From assembly GCA_032768795.1 (NCBI GenBank), contig CP136495.1, forward strand, positions 994,501 to 1,058,500: a DNA stretch of 64,000 nt, given 5' to 3'. Under the pieces are notes generated by a model, which was given only the letters and a program-made list of their open reading frames with translations, searched no databases and was not told the DNA's origin. This stretch comes from Tremella fuciformis. Lineage: Eukaryota; Basidiomycota; Tremellomycetes; Tremellales; Tremellaceae. The stretch's first letter is position 1. Every line of letters begins with the position of its first letter. Both the position numbers and the translations under genes were made by a program. This document shows, piece after piece, positions 23,868 to 33,997 of the stretch.

Positions 23868-24185
23868 CGACGGAAATAGGTAGTACGCTCACATGAGCTT
23901 GACTCAGCCTCGAGTAGCCTCGTCGAGGCACACACATCCTCGACGAGGTTGTGCCTCGACGAGGTTCATCCTCGACGAGGCAGGGGAAGCTGCCACAACG
24001 ATAACTCCGCATATAACGCCGACACCCTCGACGACCTTGTAGAATGCCGCCGCCTGTTGCCCTCCTCATCACTCATAGCAAGTGCTGAGCGGGCAACAGG
24101 TAAGTCCGAATGCATCACTCATAGCAAGTGCTGAGCGGGCAACAGGTGACCGGAATCCCATTGCCTCAGAGCTACGATTCCGTCG
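23868..24185 (+). repeat. 3' LTR of family I element
   Basis: 318 bp, by eye identical to 19141-19458. Confidence 0.96.
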
Positions 24186-24190
24186 AGCGA

Positions 24191-25491
24191 AATCAAAATC
24201 AAAGTTGTTACTTTGAAAGGCAGCGATAATTATCCTCAATGGGAATCGCATATTGCCACCACCCTCATGGGCAAGGGACTGCTTGCCTGCATCAGAACCG
24301 AGCCGATTTCGCCAATTTCAGCTGCAGACCAGCTCAAATTCGATAAATCGTTTGCGATAATTTTCCAGAGCCTCTCTGAGACCGTCCAGGCTGCTCTACC
24401 GGCTACAGTCAAAGATTGGACCTCCCCATCACCCAAATCGCTTTGGGACGAGTTGAAACGGCAGCATTCCGCCTCTACTGGTGCCAGGCAGGCCGCTCTA
24501 TTCCAATCTCTTGCCAGGGCCTCAATTATCGATGGAGAAGATCCGATGCCGATTCTAGCAGCCCAGCAGAGCGCCCACACTCAGCTCAACAGCTCTGGCG
24601 AAATTATTTCCGATAAAATCCTTGCTTTCTGCATGACTCTTGCTCTCCCTGAGTCATATGCGACCACAAAGCAGAATTTATGGATGCGACAGCCTCTCAG
24701 CTCTTCAGAGGTCAAATCGGCAGTCCAGGCTGAATATGAGAGGCGGAAAAATTCCGATTCAGCCTCAGCTCTTGCTGCAGCAAGGAGACCGGTTCCATTC
24801 AAGCCAAACCGCCCCAGAGACATGTCAAAATATTGCGATCATCACCAAATTCATGGCCACAGCAATGCAGAGTGCCATAATCAGCAAAATCGGAACAAGC
24901 AGACACAAAGAATTTTGCCCAAGGCCGAAATCGCATCACTCAGTGCTCCTATCGACACCGACATAGGCCCAGCAGCTGCTTTTGATGCTGTAGCGACCAC
25001 ATCAGCCTACCATGCGAAATGCGACCGCTATGAATTTATTATCGACTCTGGTGCAACACATCACATGTGTAATGATGCTCAAATGCTCTCGGATCTGAAA
25101 CCGGCTCAGAAAATGCAAGTCCGGTTTGGCAATTCAGCCCATTTGCCTTGCAATATGACCGGTACCCTACACATTGCCGGAATCGCTTTTCCAGGCTGTC
25201 TATATATTCCTGGGCTTGATCGGAACCTCATCTCGGTCTCTGCAACTCCACAAGGCCTGGAATGGAAATTTGCGGCCGGAATTGCAAAGCTATGCGATCT
25301 CAAGTCTGGAGACCATGTTATCACAGCTCCCAAGCGATCCGGTCTCTTCATATATCAGGAGGCAAGCGCATCAGCCAATATCGCTTCTACAGCTGAATTG
25401 CAAGATATCCATGAGCGACTTGGCCATTTGAATATATCTGCAGTCATGAGGGTCATCAGGAGTGGAAGAATGGGCAATATTGAAATTACAG
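24191..25491 (+). pseudogene. gag-protease part of II-b
   Basis: Continues the frame begun at 19127: GSDNYPQWESHIATTLMGKG, CHHC knuckle CDHHQIHGHSNAEC, protease FIIDSGATHHMC, and the HERLGHLN histidine part of the GAG-pre-integrase region. No internal stop. It is interrupted by the 404-bp LTR, then continues at 25901-25939 (ASDAK...CQSCI) before II-c begins. Confidence 0.92.
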
Positions 25492-25895
25492 TGTCACGTC
25501 GGCCACGCCTCCATGATCACCAAAGCACGCCTACGAGCCTCGTTCCAGCCCAGCACGCCTGTCAAACACGTGAGCCTATCGTCGATCCTCGAGTAGCCTC
25601 GACGACGCTCGAGTAGCCTCGACGACTTTAGAGCTCGAGCCTCGTCGATGGTGTTTCAAGGAGAAAGCCCAAGGCGGTGCAGAGGAGGGCACGGGTGATA
25701 TATATACAAGTCCTCACCCGTAGACCGTCCTTAGCACCGTGGTATTGAGTCCCATGGATAGAAAGTAACGGCGCAGCCGTGTTGTCGACGCACGAGAGGC
25801 TGTAGGACACACCTTCTCGTGGAGGACAGAGACAGATCAACAGACAGCACGTGTGAGAGGGCCTATCAGTCGACGACCGGCCTGGCCCCGTGACA
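25492..25895 (+). mobile_element. solo LTR, 404 bp, TSD TACAG
   Basis: TGTCACG...GTGACA, flanked by TACAG (25487-25491, 25896-25900). Removing it restores gag-pol of II-b in frame. It has a TATA-like gatatatatac around 25699 and several CTCGACGA half-palindromes. Same family as 14290-15016. No internal coding part of this family is present. Confidence 0.93.
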
Positions 25896-25939
25896 TACAG
25901 CTTCTGATGCAAAGACATTCCAGTGCCAGAGCTGCATTT

Positions 25940-26091
25940 TGTCGGAATTGTGAGCAATACTGATCTGTGCCACACTGCCACACTGCCACATCGCTTCTAC
26001 TCCTTCCCCTGAGATGTTTCAGACTTGTAGCATCGCTTTTCCTGCTCTCTGAGCAGTGCAGATGTCTCTATGCACTTCATATCATCCGACA
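25940..26091 (+). repeat. 5' LTR of II-c
   Basis: 152 bp, TGTCGGAATTGTG...ATCATCCGACA, followed by GGTTATGAGCCTGA (26092-26105). Confidence 0.93.
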
Positions 26092-27141
26092 GGTTATGAG
26101 CCTGAATCGCATCCGATTCGCCTGCCGACAAGTGACCCAATAGAGCTCGACGTGCTCTTTCACGAGGTATCCTCGGATCTTTGGTAGCCTCAGCGGTTCA
26201 CCCGCAATTGCCTTCGCCAATTACACGGCTTCCGGCTTCTGGCAACCTATCTACCATCTCTGTCGCTTCACCTACAAACGCCAGAACGACACAGCACTCT
26301 ATCTACAGTGCAAGCACACGTCTTACGGCCCCTGAAGAGTCCAGCACTCACAGAAGGCCGAAATAACGGACGTTCACAACTTCAACGATTTCTCGCGATC
26401 TAGCCACCCGATCGATCTCTTCGTTTTACACGGCACCGTCTGTTGTTGCATCCATCGTCACGGTAAAGCACAGCCCGGCAGCTAGTATCGTTCCCGAGAT
26501 ATCGATTTATCATTTTTGGCAAACTGCAAATTTGGTGTTGAGTTTTCCAACACCAGGAAATCGATTTCTCGCCCATTACTCCACCGATCCGCCTGCCGTT
26601 CCTACACAACATAAAGGCTACTACAGGCTATATTCCAGCACCGGCAGAGCACAATCGACCGACTCGTTCTCGAGTAATTCCATCATTCCTGAAATCGGAT
26701 TTCCGATTTCTCAACAACATCGCTTCTGCCCTATCGCTGGGCGAAATCGCGGCCTGCTGGGCTTGGCAGGTGAAGGCAAACGTCCTGGCCGGTCTAGGTT
26801 ACACCGAGGGAGTTCAAGCAAATCCGGACTTGGCTCTGCAGAAATCAATTCTAGGCCGATCCCTAGCGTTGCTGGAGCACCCAGGAGGTCGTACACCGTT
26901 CCGGTGGCCGCAGAATCCAGTGAAACCTGGTGGGCAGCCTCTGAGCCTCTGGCAATTCAAGCTGCTCTCGCTTTCAGCTGAGTCTCTTTGAGAGTCTCAT
27001 TCAAACTTTTGCGATTGCAGCTGACACTCGCATATTTAAAATTTCTCCTTCCCACACAATATACCTCCTACCGGTCCACCTTACCCCTCTCAACGGCAAC
27101 CCAATCGGTGCGGCCGTTCTCGAGATATAATTATTGGCAGA

Positions 27142-30100
27142 ATGGAGGAGAGCGAAATCAAAATCAAAGTTGTTACTTTGAAAGGCAGCGATAATTATCC
27201 TCAATGGGAATCGCATATCGCCACCACTCTTATGGGCAAGGGCTTGCTTGCCTGTATCAGAATCGAACCTGTTTCGCCAATTTCAGCTGCAGAGCAGCTC
27301 AAATTCGATAAGGCCTTTTCGATTATATTTCAGAGCCTCTCTGAGACGGTCCAAGCTGCTTTACCGGCCTCTGTGAAAGATTGGACATCGCCCTCACCAA
27401 AATCGCTCTGGGAGGAATTGAAGCGGCAGCATTCAGCCTCAACCGGTGCCAGGCAGGCCGCTCTATTCCAATCTCTTGCCAGGGCCTCAATTATCGATGG
27501 AGAAGATCCAATGCCGATTCTAGCAGCCCAGCAGAGCGCCCACACTCAGCTCAACAGCTCTGGCGAAATTATTTCCGATAAAATCCTTGCTTTCTGCATG
27601 ACTCTTGCTCTCCCTGAGTCATATGCGACCACAAAGCAGAATTTATGGATGCGACAGCCTCTCAGCTCTGCAGAGGTCAAATCGGCAGTGCAGGCTGAAT
27701 TTGAGAGGCGGAAAAATTCCGATTCAGCTTCAGCTTTAGCTGCAGCAAGGAGACCGGCATTCAAGCCAAATCGACCCAGAGATACATCAAAATATTGCGA
27801 CCATCATCAAATTCATGGCCACAGCAATGCAGAGTGCAGAAATCAGCAAAATCGGAATATATCAGCACAAAGAATTCAGCCCAAGGCCGAAATCGCATCG
27901 CTCAGTGTTCCCATTGATACCGACATTGGGCCAGCATCCGCTTTCCATGCCACAGCGACCGCATCAGCCTACCATGCAAAATGCGACCGCTATGAATTTA
28001 TTATCGATTCTGGTGCAACACATCACATGTGTAATGATGCTCAAATGCTGTCGGATCTCAAACCGGCTCAGAAAATGCAAGTCCGGTTTGGCAATTCAGC
28101 CCATTTGCCTTGCAACATGACTGGCACTCTCTACCTTGCCGGGATCGCTTTTCCAGGTTGTCTATATATTCCTGGGCTAGATCGGAACCTCATTTCGGTC
28201 TCTGCAACACCACAAGGCCTAGAATGGAAATTTGCAGCCGGAAATGCAAAACTATGCGACATCAAGTCTGGAGAGCATGTCATTACAGCTCCCAAGCGAT
28301 CCGGCTTGTACATCTACCAGGAGGCAAGCGCATCAGCCAATATCGCTTCTGCAGCTGATTTGCAAGACATTCATGAGCGACTTGGCCATTTAAATATATC
28401 CGGTGTGCTCAGAGTGATCAGAAGTGGGAGAATGGGCGATATCGAAATTTCAGCTTCAGATGCAAAGTCTTTCCAGTGCCAGAGCTGCATTTTAGGCAAG
28501 ACCGGCCGCCTCCCATCATTGCCAAGCGATATCAGAGCATCTACACCGCTTGAGATTGTTCACATTGATTTGTGGGGTCCAGCCAGAGTGCCATCTCTCA
28601 ATGGTGCTCGATATTTCTTGACTTGTTATGACGACTTTACAAGGAAATCGCATTTGTATTTCCTCAAACAAAAGTCAGGAGCATTTGAAGCGATTCAGCA
28701 ATATATCGCTTTGGTTGAACGCCAGCTATCCACCAAAGTCAAAACAATCAGATCCGACAATGGTGGAGAATTCTCTTCAAATCAGTGGAAACAATTTATG
28801 AAGGATCACGGAATTCAGCATATTCAAGTCCCACCTGATGCGCACACTCAGAATGGGCGAGTTGAGCGATTGCACCTCACAATATTGAATGGGGTTAGAA
28901 CTGTGCTTGTTCATTCCGGTCTACCTCACAGTCTATGGGCTGAAGCAGCAAATTATATAGCCTACACTCGAAATCGCACACCCTGTGGTCCAAAGCAGGA
29001 AATACCAGAGGACAAATGGCAAAATCGAAATTGCCAGCTTGAACACCTTCAACCATTTGGCTGCAAAGCATTTTTCCGATATCGCACAGAGAAAAATAAG
29101 CTTGCACCAAGGTACCAAGAGGGGATCCTTGTGGGGTATCAGGAAGCAACCAACAATTACCGGATCTATTCAAAAGAGACCGGCAGCATCACAATCAGCC
29201 GGGATGTTATCTTTGCAAACACTGAATTCAATTCAGAGCGAAATGAAATTCCGGAATTGGAACTCAAGGGTTCACAGCCTCAAATCAAGTCCGATAAATC
29301 TGTCCTCTTGCAGGAAGATTGTCTACAGGAGCCTCTACCGCCTCCAAAACAGGGAATGCTGGAAGTTGAGCGGTTCTTTCAAAACTTGGCAAATGAGCAA
29401 AAAGTTGCCAATCAAAATTTACAAATTCCAAATTTGATTGAAAGAGATCATCATCGCCAGATTGCTGCAGAACGCCGCGCTTCTGCTGCTCCACCGTTAC
29501 CGCAGCAAGGGGGGCATAATGGCGAGAATTCAAGCGACTCAGACTCATCAGATGAGCTGAATTTGCGAGATGATGAGGAATTTGAGGGAGCAAACATTGC
29601 TTGTGCTTTACTTGCAACCAATATACCACAAACATACTTGCAAGCGCGCAATTCTGGCGAGTGGGAGCACTGGAAGTCAAGCATGGATTCAGAGCTTGCC
29701 AAGATGGACAAATATCGAGTTTGGGAGGTTGTTGACCGCTCAAATCAAAGAGTCCTCAAAGGCAAATGGGTCTACACTCGCAAAATCAATGGTGAAACCG
29801 GCCAGCCTTCAACCTACAAGGCCAGATTTGTTGCCAAGGGCTATTCTCAAATTGAAGGACTTGATTTCAACGAGTTATTTGCCTCTGTTGCGCATAAAGA
29901 CACCATCAGAGTCTTCCTGGCCTTGGTCAATCATTTCAACATGGAGTGTGACCAAGTAGACATCATTGCTGCTTTCCTCAATGGCGATTTAGAGGAGGAG
30001 ATATATATGGAACCACCAGAGGGCTCCAATATTCCTGCAGGCAAAATTTTGCGACTCAGAAAATCGCTTTATGGCCTCAAGCAGTCTCCGAGATGCTTCA

Positions 30101-31176
30101 ACAAAGCTCTAGATACTTGGCTTCGGTCCCAAGGCCTCAAACCGACTTCAGCAGACCCCTGCCTCTACTACAAATTCGAAAATGGCAATTTCCTCATGCT
30201 CTCAGTTCATGTGGATGATCAGTTGATTGCTTGCAACAACAGGAAATATTTGGACGCTTTCAAAATTGCTCTGAATGCGGAATTTGAGTGCAAGGACTCA
30301 GGACCAGTCTCCTACTTCCTGGGATTCAATATACATCGAGATCGGACTCAGAACAAGCTGTTCATGTCACAGGAGCATTACTTGGAGTCGATTTTGGACC
30401 GGTTTGGTATGAGTGACTGCAATCCAGCCAGAACTCCTCTGCCTACCAATTTTCGCCCTATTCCAGCCACAGATACCGAGTATGAGGAGGCAAAGCATTA
30501 CCCATATGCCCAAGCAGTGGGAGCAATTCTTTATGCCTCAACAATCACAAGACCGGATCTCGCTTTCCCAGCTTCCTTGCTATCAAGATATATCAGCAAA
30601 TATAATACAGAGCACTGGAAAGCGGCCAAACATTTACTTCGGTACATCAGAGGCACCACAGACCTTTGTTTGACCTTCAACAAAGATAACTCCAACAGAA
30701 TTGCTCTGGGATATGCAGATGCAGACTGGGGAGGCGATCTAGACACAAGGAGATCGACTACAGGCTATATCTTCAAGGTCTATGGTGGCATAGTTGCCTG
30801 GAAGAGTCGGCGGCAAAATACAGTGGCGCTTTCCACCACAGAAGCAGAGCTTATGGCCTCTTCTGAAGCAACCAGGCAAGCCATTTGGCTCAGGCAACTT
30901 CTCAGTGATCTTCAGCTTGGTCTGGAGGAGCCCCTGCCAATCCTAAACGACAACAATGGAGCAATTGCTTTGTCAAAGAACCCAGTGAACCATGACAAGT
31001 CAAAGCACATTGATATGAGACACAAGTTTGTCAGGGAGAAGGTGGAGGACAACACAGTGACTCTATCACATGTTCCATCAGCTGAGAACATGGCGGATCT
31101 CCTCACCAAATCGCTTCCAGCAGAGGTATTCAACAGGCTGAGGGATCTACTTGGAGTGCAGCAAAGATCAGATTGA
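27142..31176 (+). CDS. family II Gag-Pol polyprotein, copy II-c (1344 aa)
   Basis: Intact frame from MEESEIKIKVVT to GVQQRSD. Domains in order: Gag (to about residue 215); CX2HX4HX4C knuckle CDHHQIHGHSNAEC; protease FIIDSGATHHMC (about 295); HHCC region ERLGHLN...CQSC. The integrase triad lies in IDLWGP, RSDNGGEF and NGRVERLH. An acidic linker NSSDSDSSDELNLRDDEEFE follows, then RT (KWVYTRKINGETGQPS, LSVHVDDQL) and RNase H (YADADWGGDLD, TEAELMASSEA). All catalytic residues are present. Codon choice is more AT-rich than in neighbouring host genes and family I. Confidence 0.96.
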   Translation: MEESEIKIKVVTLKGSDNYPQWESHIATTLMGKGLLACIRIEPVSPISAAEQLKFDKAFSIIFQSLSETVQAALPASVKDWTSPSPKSLWEELKRQHSASTGARQAALFQSLARASIIDGEDPMPILAAQQSAHTQLNSSGEIISDKILAFCMTLALPESYATTKQNLWMRQPLSSAEVKSAVQAEFERRKNSDSASALAAARRPAFKPNRPRDTSKYCDHHQIHGHSNAECRNQQNRNISAQRIQPKAEIASLSVPIDTDIGPASAFHATATASAYHAKCDRYEFIIDSGATHHMCNDAQMLSDLKPAQKMQVRFGNSAHLPCNMTGTLYLAGIAFPGCLYIPGLDRNLISVSATPQGLEWKFAAGNAKLCDIKSGEHVITAPKRSGLYIYQEASASANIASAADLQDIHERLGHLNISGVLRVIRSGRMGDIEISASDAKSFQCQSCILGKTGRLPSLPSDIRASTPLEIVHIDLWGPARVPSLNGARYFLTCYDDFTRKSHLYFLKQKSGAFEAIQQYIALVERQLSTKVKTIRSDNGGEFSSNQWKQFMKDHGIQHIQVPPDAHTQNGRVERLHLTILNGVRTVLVHSGLPHSLWAEAANYIAYTRNRTPCGPKQEIPEDKWQNRNCQLEHLQPFGCKAFFRYRTEKNKLAPRYQEGILVGYQEATNNYRIYSKETGSITISRDVIFANTEFNSERNEIPELELKGSQPQIKSDKSVLLQEDCLQEPLPPPKQGMLEVERFFQNLANEQKVANQNLQIPNLIERDHHRQIAAERRASAAPPLPQQGGHNGENSSDSDSSDELNLRDDEEFEGANIACALLATNIPQTYLQARNSGEWEHWKSSMDSELAKMDKYRVWEVVDRSNQRVLKGKWVYTRKINGETGQPSTYKARFVAKGYSQIEGLDFNELFASVAHKDTIRVFLALVNHFNMECDQVDIIAAFLNGDLEEEIYMEPPEGSNIPAGKILRLRKSLYGLKQSPRCFNKALDTWLRSQGLKPTSADPCLYYKFENGNFLMLSVHVDDQLIACNNRKYLDAFKIALNAEFECKDSGPVSYFLGFNIHRDRTQNKLFMSQEHYLESILDRFGMSDCNPARTPLPTNFRPIPATDTEYEEAKHYPYAQAVGAILYASTITRPDLAFPASLLSRYISKYNTEHWKAAKHLLRYIRGTTDLCLTFNKDNSNRIALGYADADWGGDLDTRRSTTGYIFKVYGGIVAWKSRRQNTVALSTTEAELMASSEATRQAIWLRQLLSDLQLGLEEPLPILNDNNGAIALSKNPVNHDKSKHIDMRHKFVREKVEDNTVTLSHVPSAENMADLLTKSLPAEVFNRLRDLLGVQQRSD

Positions 31177-31183
31177 GTGGGAG

Positions 31184-31333
31184 TGTCGGAATTGTGAGCA
31201 ATCCTGATCTCTGCCACACTGCCACACTGCCACATCGCTTCTACTCCTTCCCCTGAAATGTTTCAGAGTTGTAGCATCGCTTTTCCTGCTCTCTGAGCAA
31301 CAGATGTCTCTATGCACTTCATATCATCCGACA
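31184..31333 (+). repeat. 3' LTR of II-c
   Basis: 150 bp after GAGTGGGAG. Differs from its 5' partner, e.g. GAGCAATCCTGATCTCTGCC against GAGCAATACTGATCTGTGCC. Confidence 0.9.
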
Positions 31334-32798
31334 GTATTTGCCAACACAGAATTCAATTCAGAGCAAATTGAAATTCCGGAACTGGAACTTAATGTTTTAC
31401 GGCCTCAAATCGAGTCCGATAAATCTATTCTTTTGCAGGATGATGGTGCATATGTGCCTCTACCACCTGTGAAAACCGGAATGCCCCAAGTTGAACGGTT
31501 CTTTCGGAATCTGGCAAATGAACAGCAAAACAACAAACAAGCTCCAAATGTGATTGACAGGGATCATCATCGCCAAATTGCTGCAGAACGCCGGGCATCT
31601 GCTGCTCCACCAATACTGCAGCAAGGGGGGCATAATGGCGATAATTCAAGCGACTCAGACTCATCAGATGAGCTGAATTTGCGAGATGATGAGCATTTTG
31701 AAGGTGCAAATGTTGCCTATGCTTTACTTGCAACCAACATACCTCAAACCTACTTGCAAGCGCGGAATTCCGGCGAGTGGGAGCACTGGAAGTCAAGCAT
31801 GGACTCAGAACTTGCCAAAATGGACAAATATCGAGTTTGGGAGCTTGTGGATCGCTCAAATCAAAGAGTCCTCAAAGGCAAATGGGTCTACACTCGCAAA
31901 ATTGATGGTGAAACCGGTCAGCCTTCAACCTACAAGGCCAGATTTGTTGCCAAGGGCTATTCTCAAATTGAGGGACTCGATTTCAATGAGCTATTTGCCT
32001 CTGTTGCGCACAAAGACACCATCAGAGTTTTCCTGGCATTGGTCAATCACTTCAACATGGAGTGTGACCAAGTAGACATCATTGCAGCCTTCCTCAATGG
32101 CGATTTAGAGGAGGAGATATATATGGAACCACCAGAGGGCTCCAACATTCCTGCAGGCAAAATTTTGCGACTCAGAAAATCGCTTTATGGTCTCAAGCAA
32201 TCTCCTAGATGCTTCAACAAAGCTCTGGATAATTGGCTTCGGTCTCAAGGCCTCAAACCGACCTCTGCAGACCCCTGCCTTTACTACAAATTCGAAAATG
32301 GCAATTTCCTCATGCTCTCTGTTCATGTGGATGATCAGTTGATTGCTTGCAACAACAGGAAGTATTTGGACGCTTTCAAAATTGCTCTCAACTCAGAATT
32401 TGAGTGCAAGGACTCAGGACCGGTCTCCTATTTCCTAGGCTTCAACATACATCGAGATCGGACTCAAAACAAGCTGTTTATGAGTCAAGAACATTATTTG
32501 GAGTCAATTTTGGACCGATTTGGTATGAGTGACTGCAACCCAGCCAGAACTCCTCTGCCTACCAATTTTCGCCCCATTCCAGCCACAGATACCGAATTTG
32601 AGGAGGCAAAACATTACCCATACGCTCAAGCAGTGGGAGCCATTCTTTATGCCTCAACAATCACAAGACCAGATCTTGCTTTTCCAGCTTCTCTGCTGTC
32701 AAGGTACATATCCAAGTACAATACAGAGCACTGGAAAGCGGCCAAACATCTACTTCGGTACATCAGAGGCACCACAGACCTTTGTCTGACCTTCAACA
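31334..32798 (+). pseudogene. middle pol part of II-b (linker and RT), cut by II-d
   Basis: Resumes II-b at VFANTEFNSEQIEIPELELN and runs open through RT to DLCLTFN, where II-d is inserted. The integrase core between CQSCI and VFANTEF is absent. Confidence 0.92.
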
Positions 32799-32951
32799 TG
32801 TCGGAATTGTGAGCAATACTGATCTGTGCCACACTGCCACACTGCCACATCGCTTTCTCCCACTTCCCCTGAAGTGTTTCATATCCATAGCATCGCTTTT
32901 CCTGCTCTGTGAGCAGGGAACTCTCTCTATGCACTTCTTATTCATCCGACA
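32799..32951 (+). repeat. 5' LTR of II-d
   Basis: 153 bp, matches 38031-38183 base for base by eye. The middle (TTTCTCCCACTTCCCC) differs from the II-b LTR type. Confidence 0.94.
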
Positions 32952-33997
32952 GGTTATGAGCCTGAATCGCACCCGATTCGCCTGCCAACAAGCTACCCAA
33001 TAGAGCTCGACGCGCTCTTTCACGAGGTATCCTCGGTTTCCCGGTAGCGCCAGCGGTTGACCAGCAATTGCCTTTGCCGAATACACGGCTTCCGGCATAC
33101 CTACCATCTCTGTCGCTTCATCTACAAGCGCCAGAACGACACAGCACTCTCTCTACAGTGCAAGCACACGTCTTACGGTCCCTGAAGAGTCCAGCACTCA
33201 CAGAAGGCCGACATAACGGACGTTCACAACTTTGCCGATTTCTCGCGCTCCACCGGTCCGATCGCGCTCTCCGTTTTACACAGCGGTGTCTATCGTTGCA
33301 TCCATCACCTCGGCAAAGCACACCACAGCAGCATCCACTGTTCTTGAGAAATCGATTTTTCAATTCCGGCAAACTGCAAATTTGGAGTTGAGTCTTCTCA
33401 TACAAAGAATTCGATTTCTCGCCTATCGCTCCACCGACCCGCCTGCCACTCCTACACAACATAGAGGCCACTACAGTCTATATTCCAGCACCGGCAGAGC
33501 ACAATCGGCTCACTCGTTCTTGAATTCTACCATCATTCCTGAAATCGGATTTCCGATTTTACAACAATCACCCTATCGCTTTGGCCCTATCGCTGGGTGA
33601 AGTCAAGGCTTGCTGGGCTTGGCAAGTGAAGGCAAATCCTGGCCGGTCTAGGTTACATCGAGGGAGTTCGAGCAAATCCGGACTTGGCTCTGCAGAAATC
33701 AAACTTTGGGCCGATTCCCAAGCTTGGTGGAGCACCCAGGAGGTCGTACACCGTTCCGGTGGCCGCAGAATCCAGTGAAATCTGGTGGGCAGCCTCTGAG
33801 CCGTCTGGCATTTCAAGCTGCTCTCGCTTTCAGCTGAGTCTCTTTGAGAGTCTCATTCAAACTTTTGCGATTGCAGCTGACACTCGCATAATTAAAATTT
33901 CTCCTTCGCACACAATATACCTCCCACCGGCCTACATTACCCCTCTCAACGGCAACCCAATCGGTTCGACCGTTCTCGAGATATAATTATCAGCAGA

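Larger units (their letters stand above)
19141..24185 (+). mobile_element. complete Ty1/copia element, family I (5045 bp), TSD AGCGA
   Basis: 318-bp LTRs at both ends, apparently identical, with primer-binding site, one uninterrupted polyprotein gene and polypurine tract. AGCGA flanks it (19136-19140, 24186-24190), and removing it restores the gag start of II-b exactly. A recent, potentially autonomous insertion. Base composition is more GC-rich than family II, closer to the host genes. Confidence 0.97.
25940..31333 (+). mobile_element. copia family II copy II-c, full length, no TSD
   Basis: LTRs 25940-26091 and 31184-31333 with leader and one open polyprotein frame between. The LTRs differ at several positions and in length (152 against 150 bp). 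Flanking pentamers (CATTT, GTATT) do not match, and about 0.7 kb of the host copy II-b is missing between the flanks. This is best explained by recombination between two separate insertions in II-b. Confidence 0.9.
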
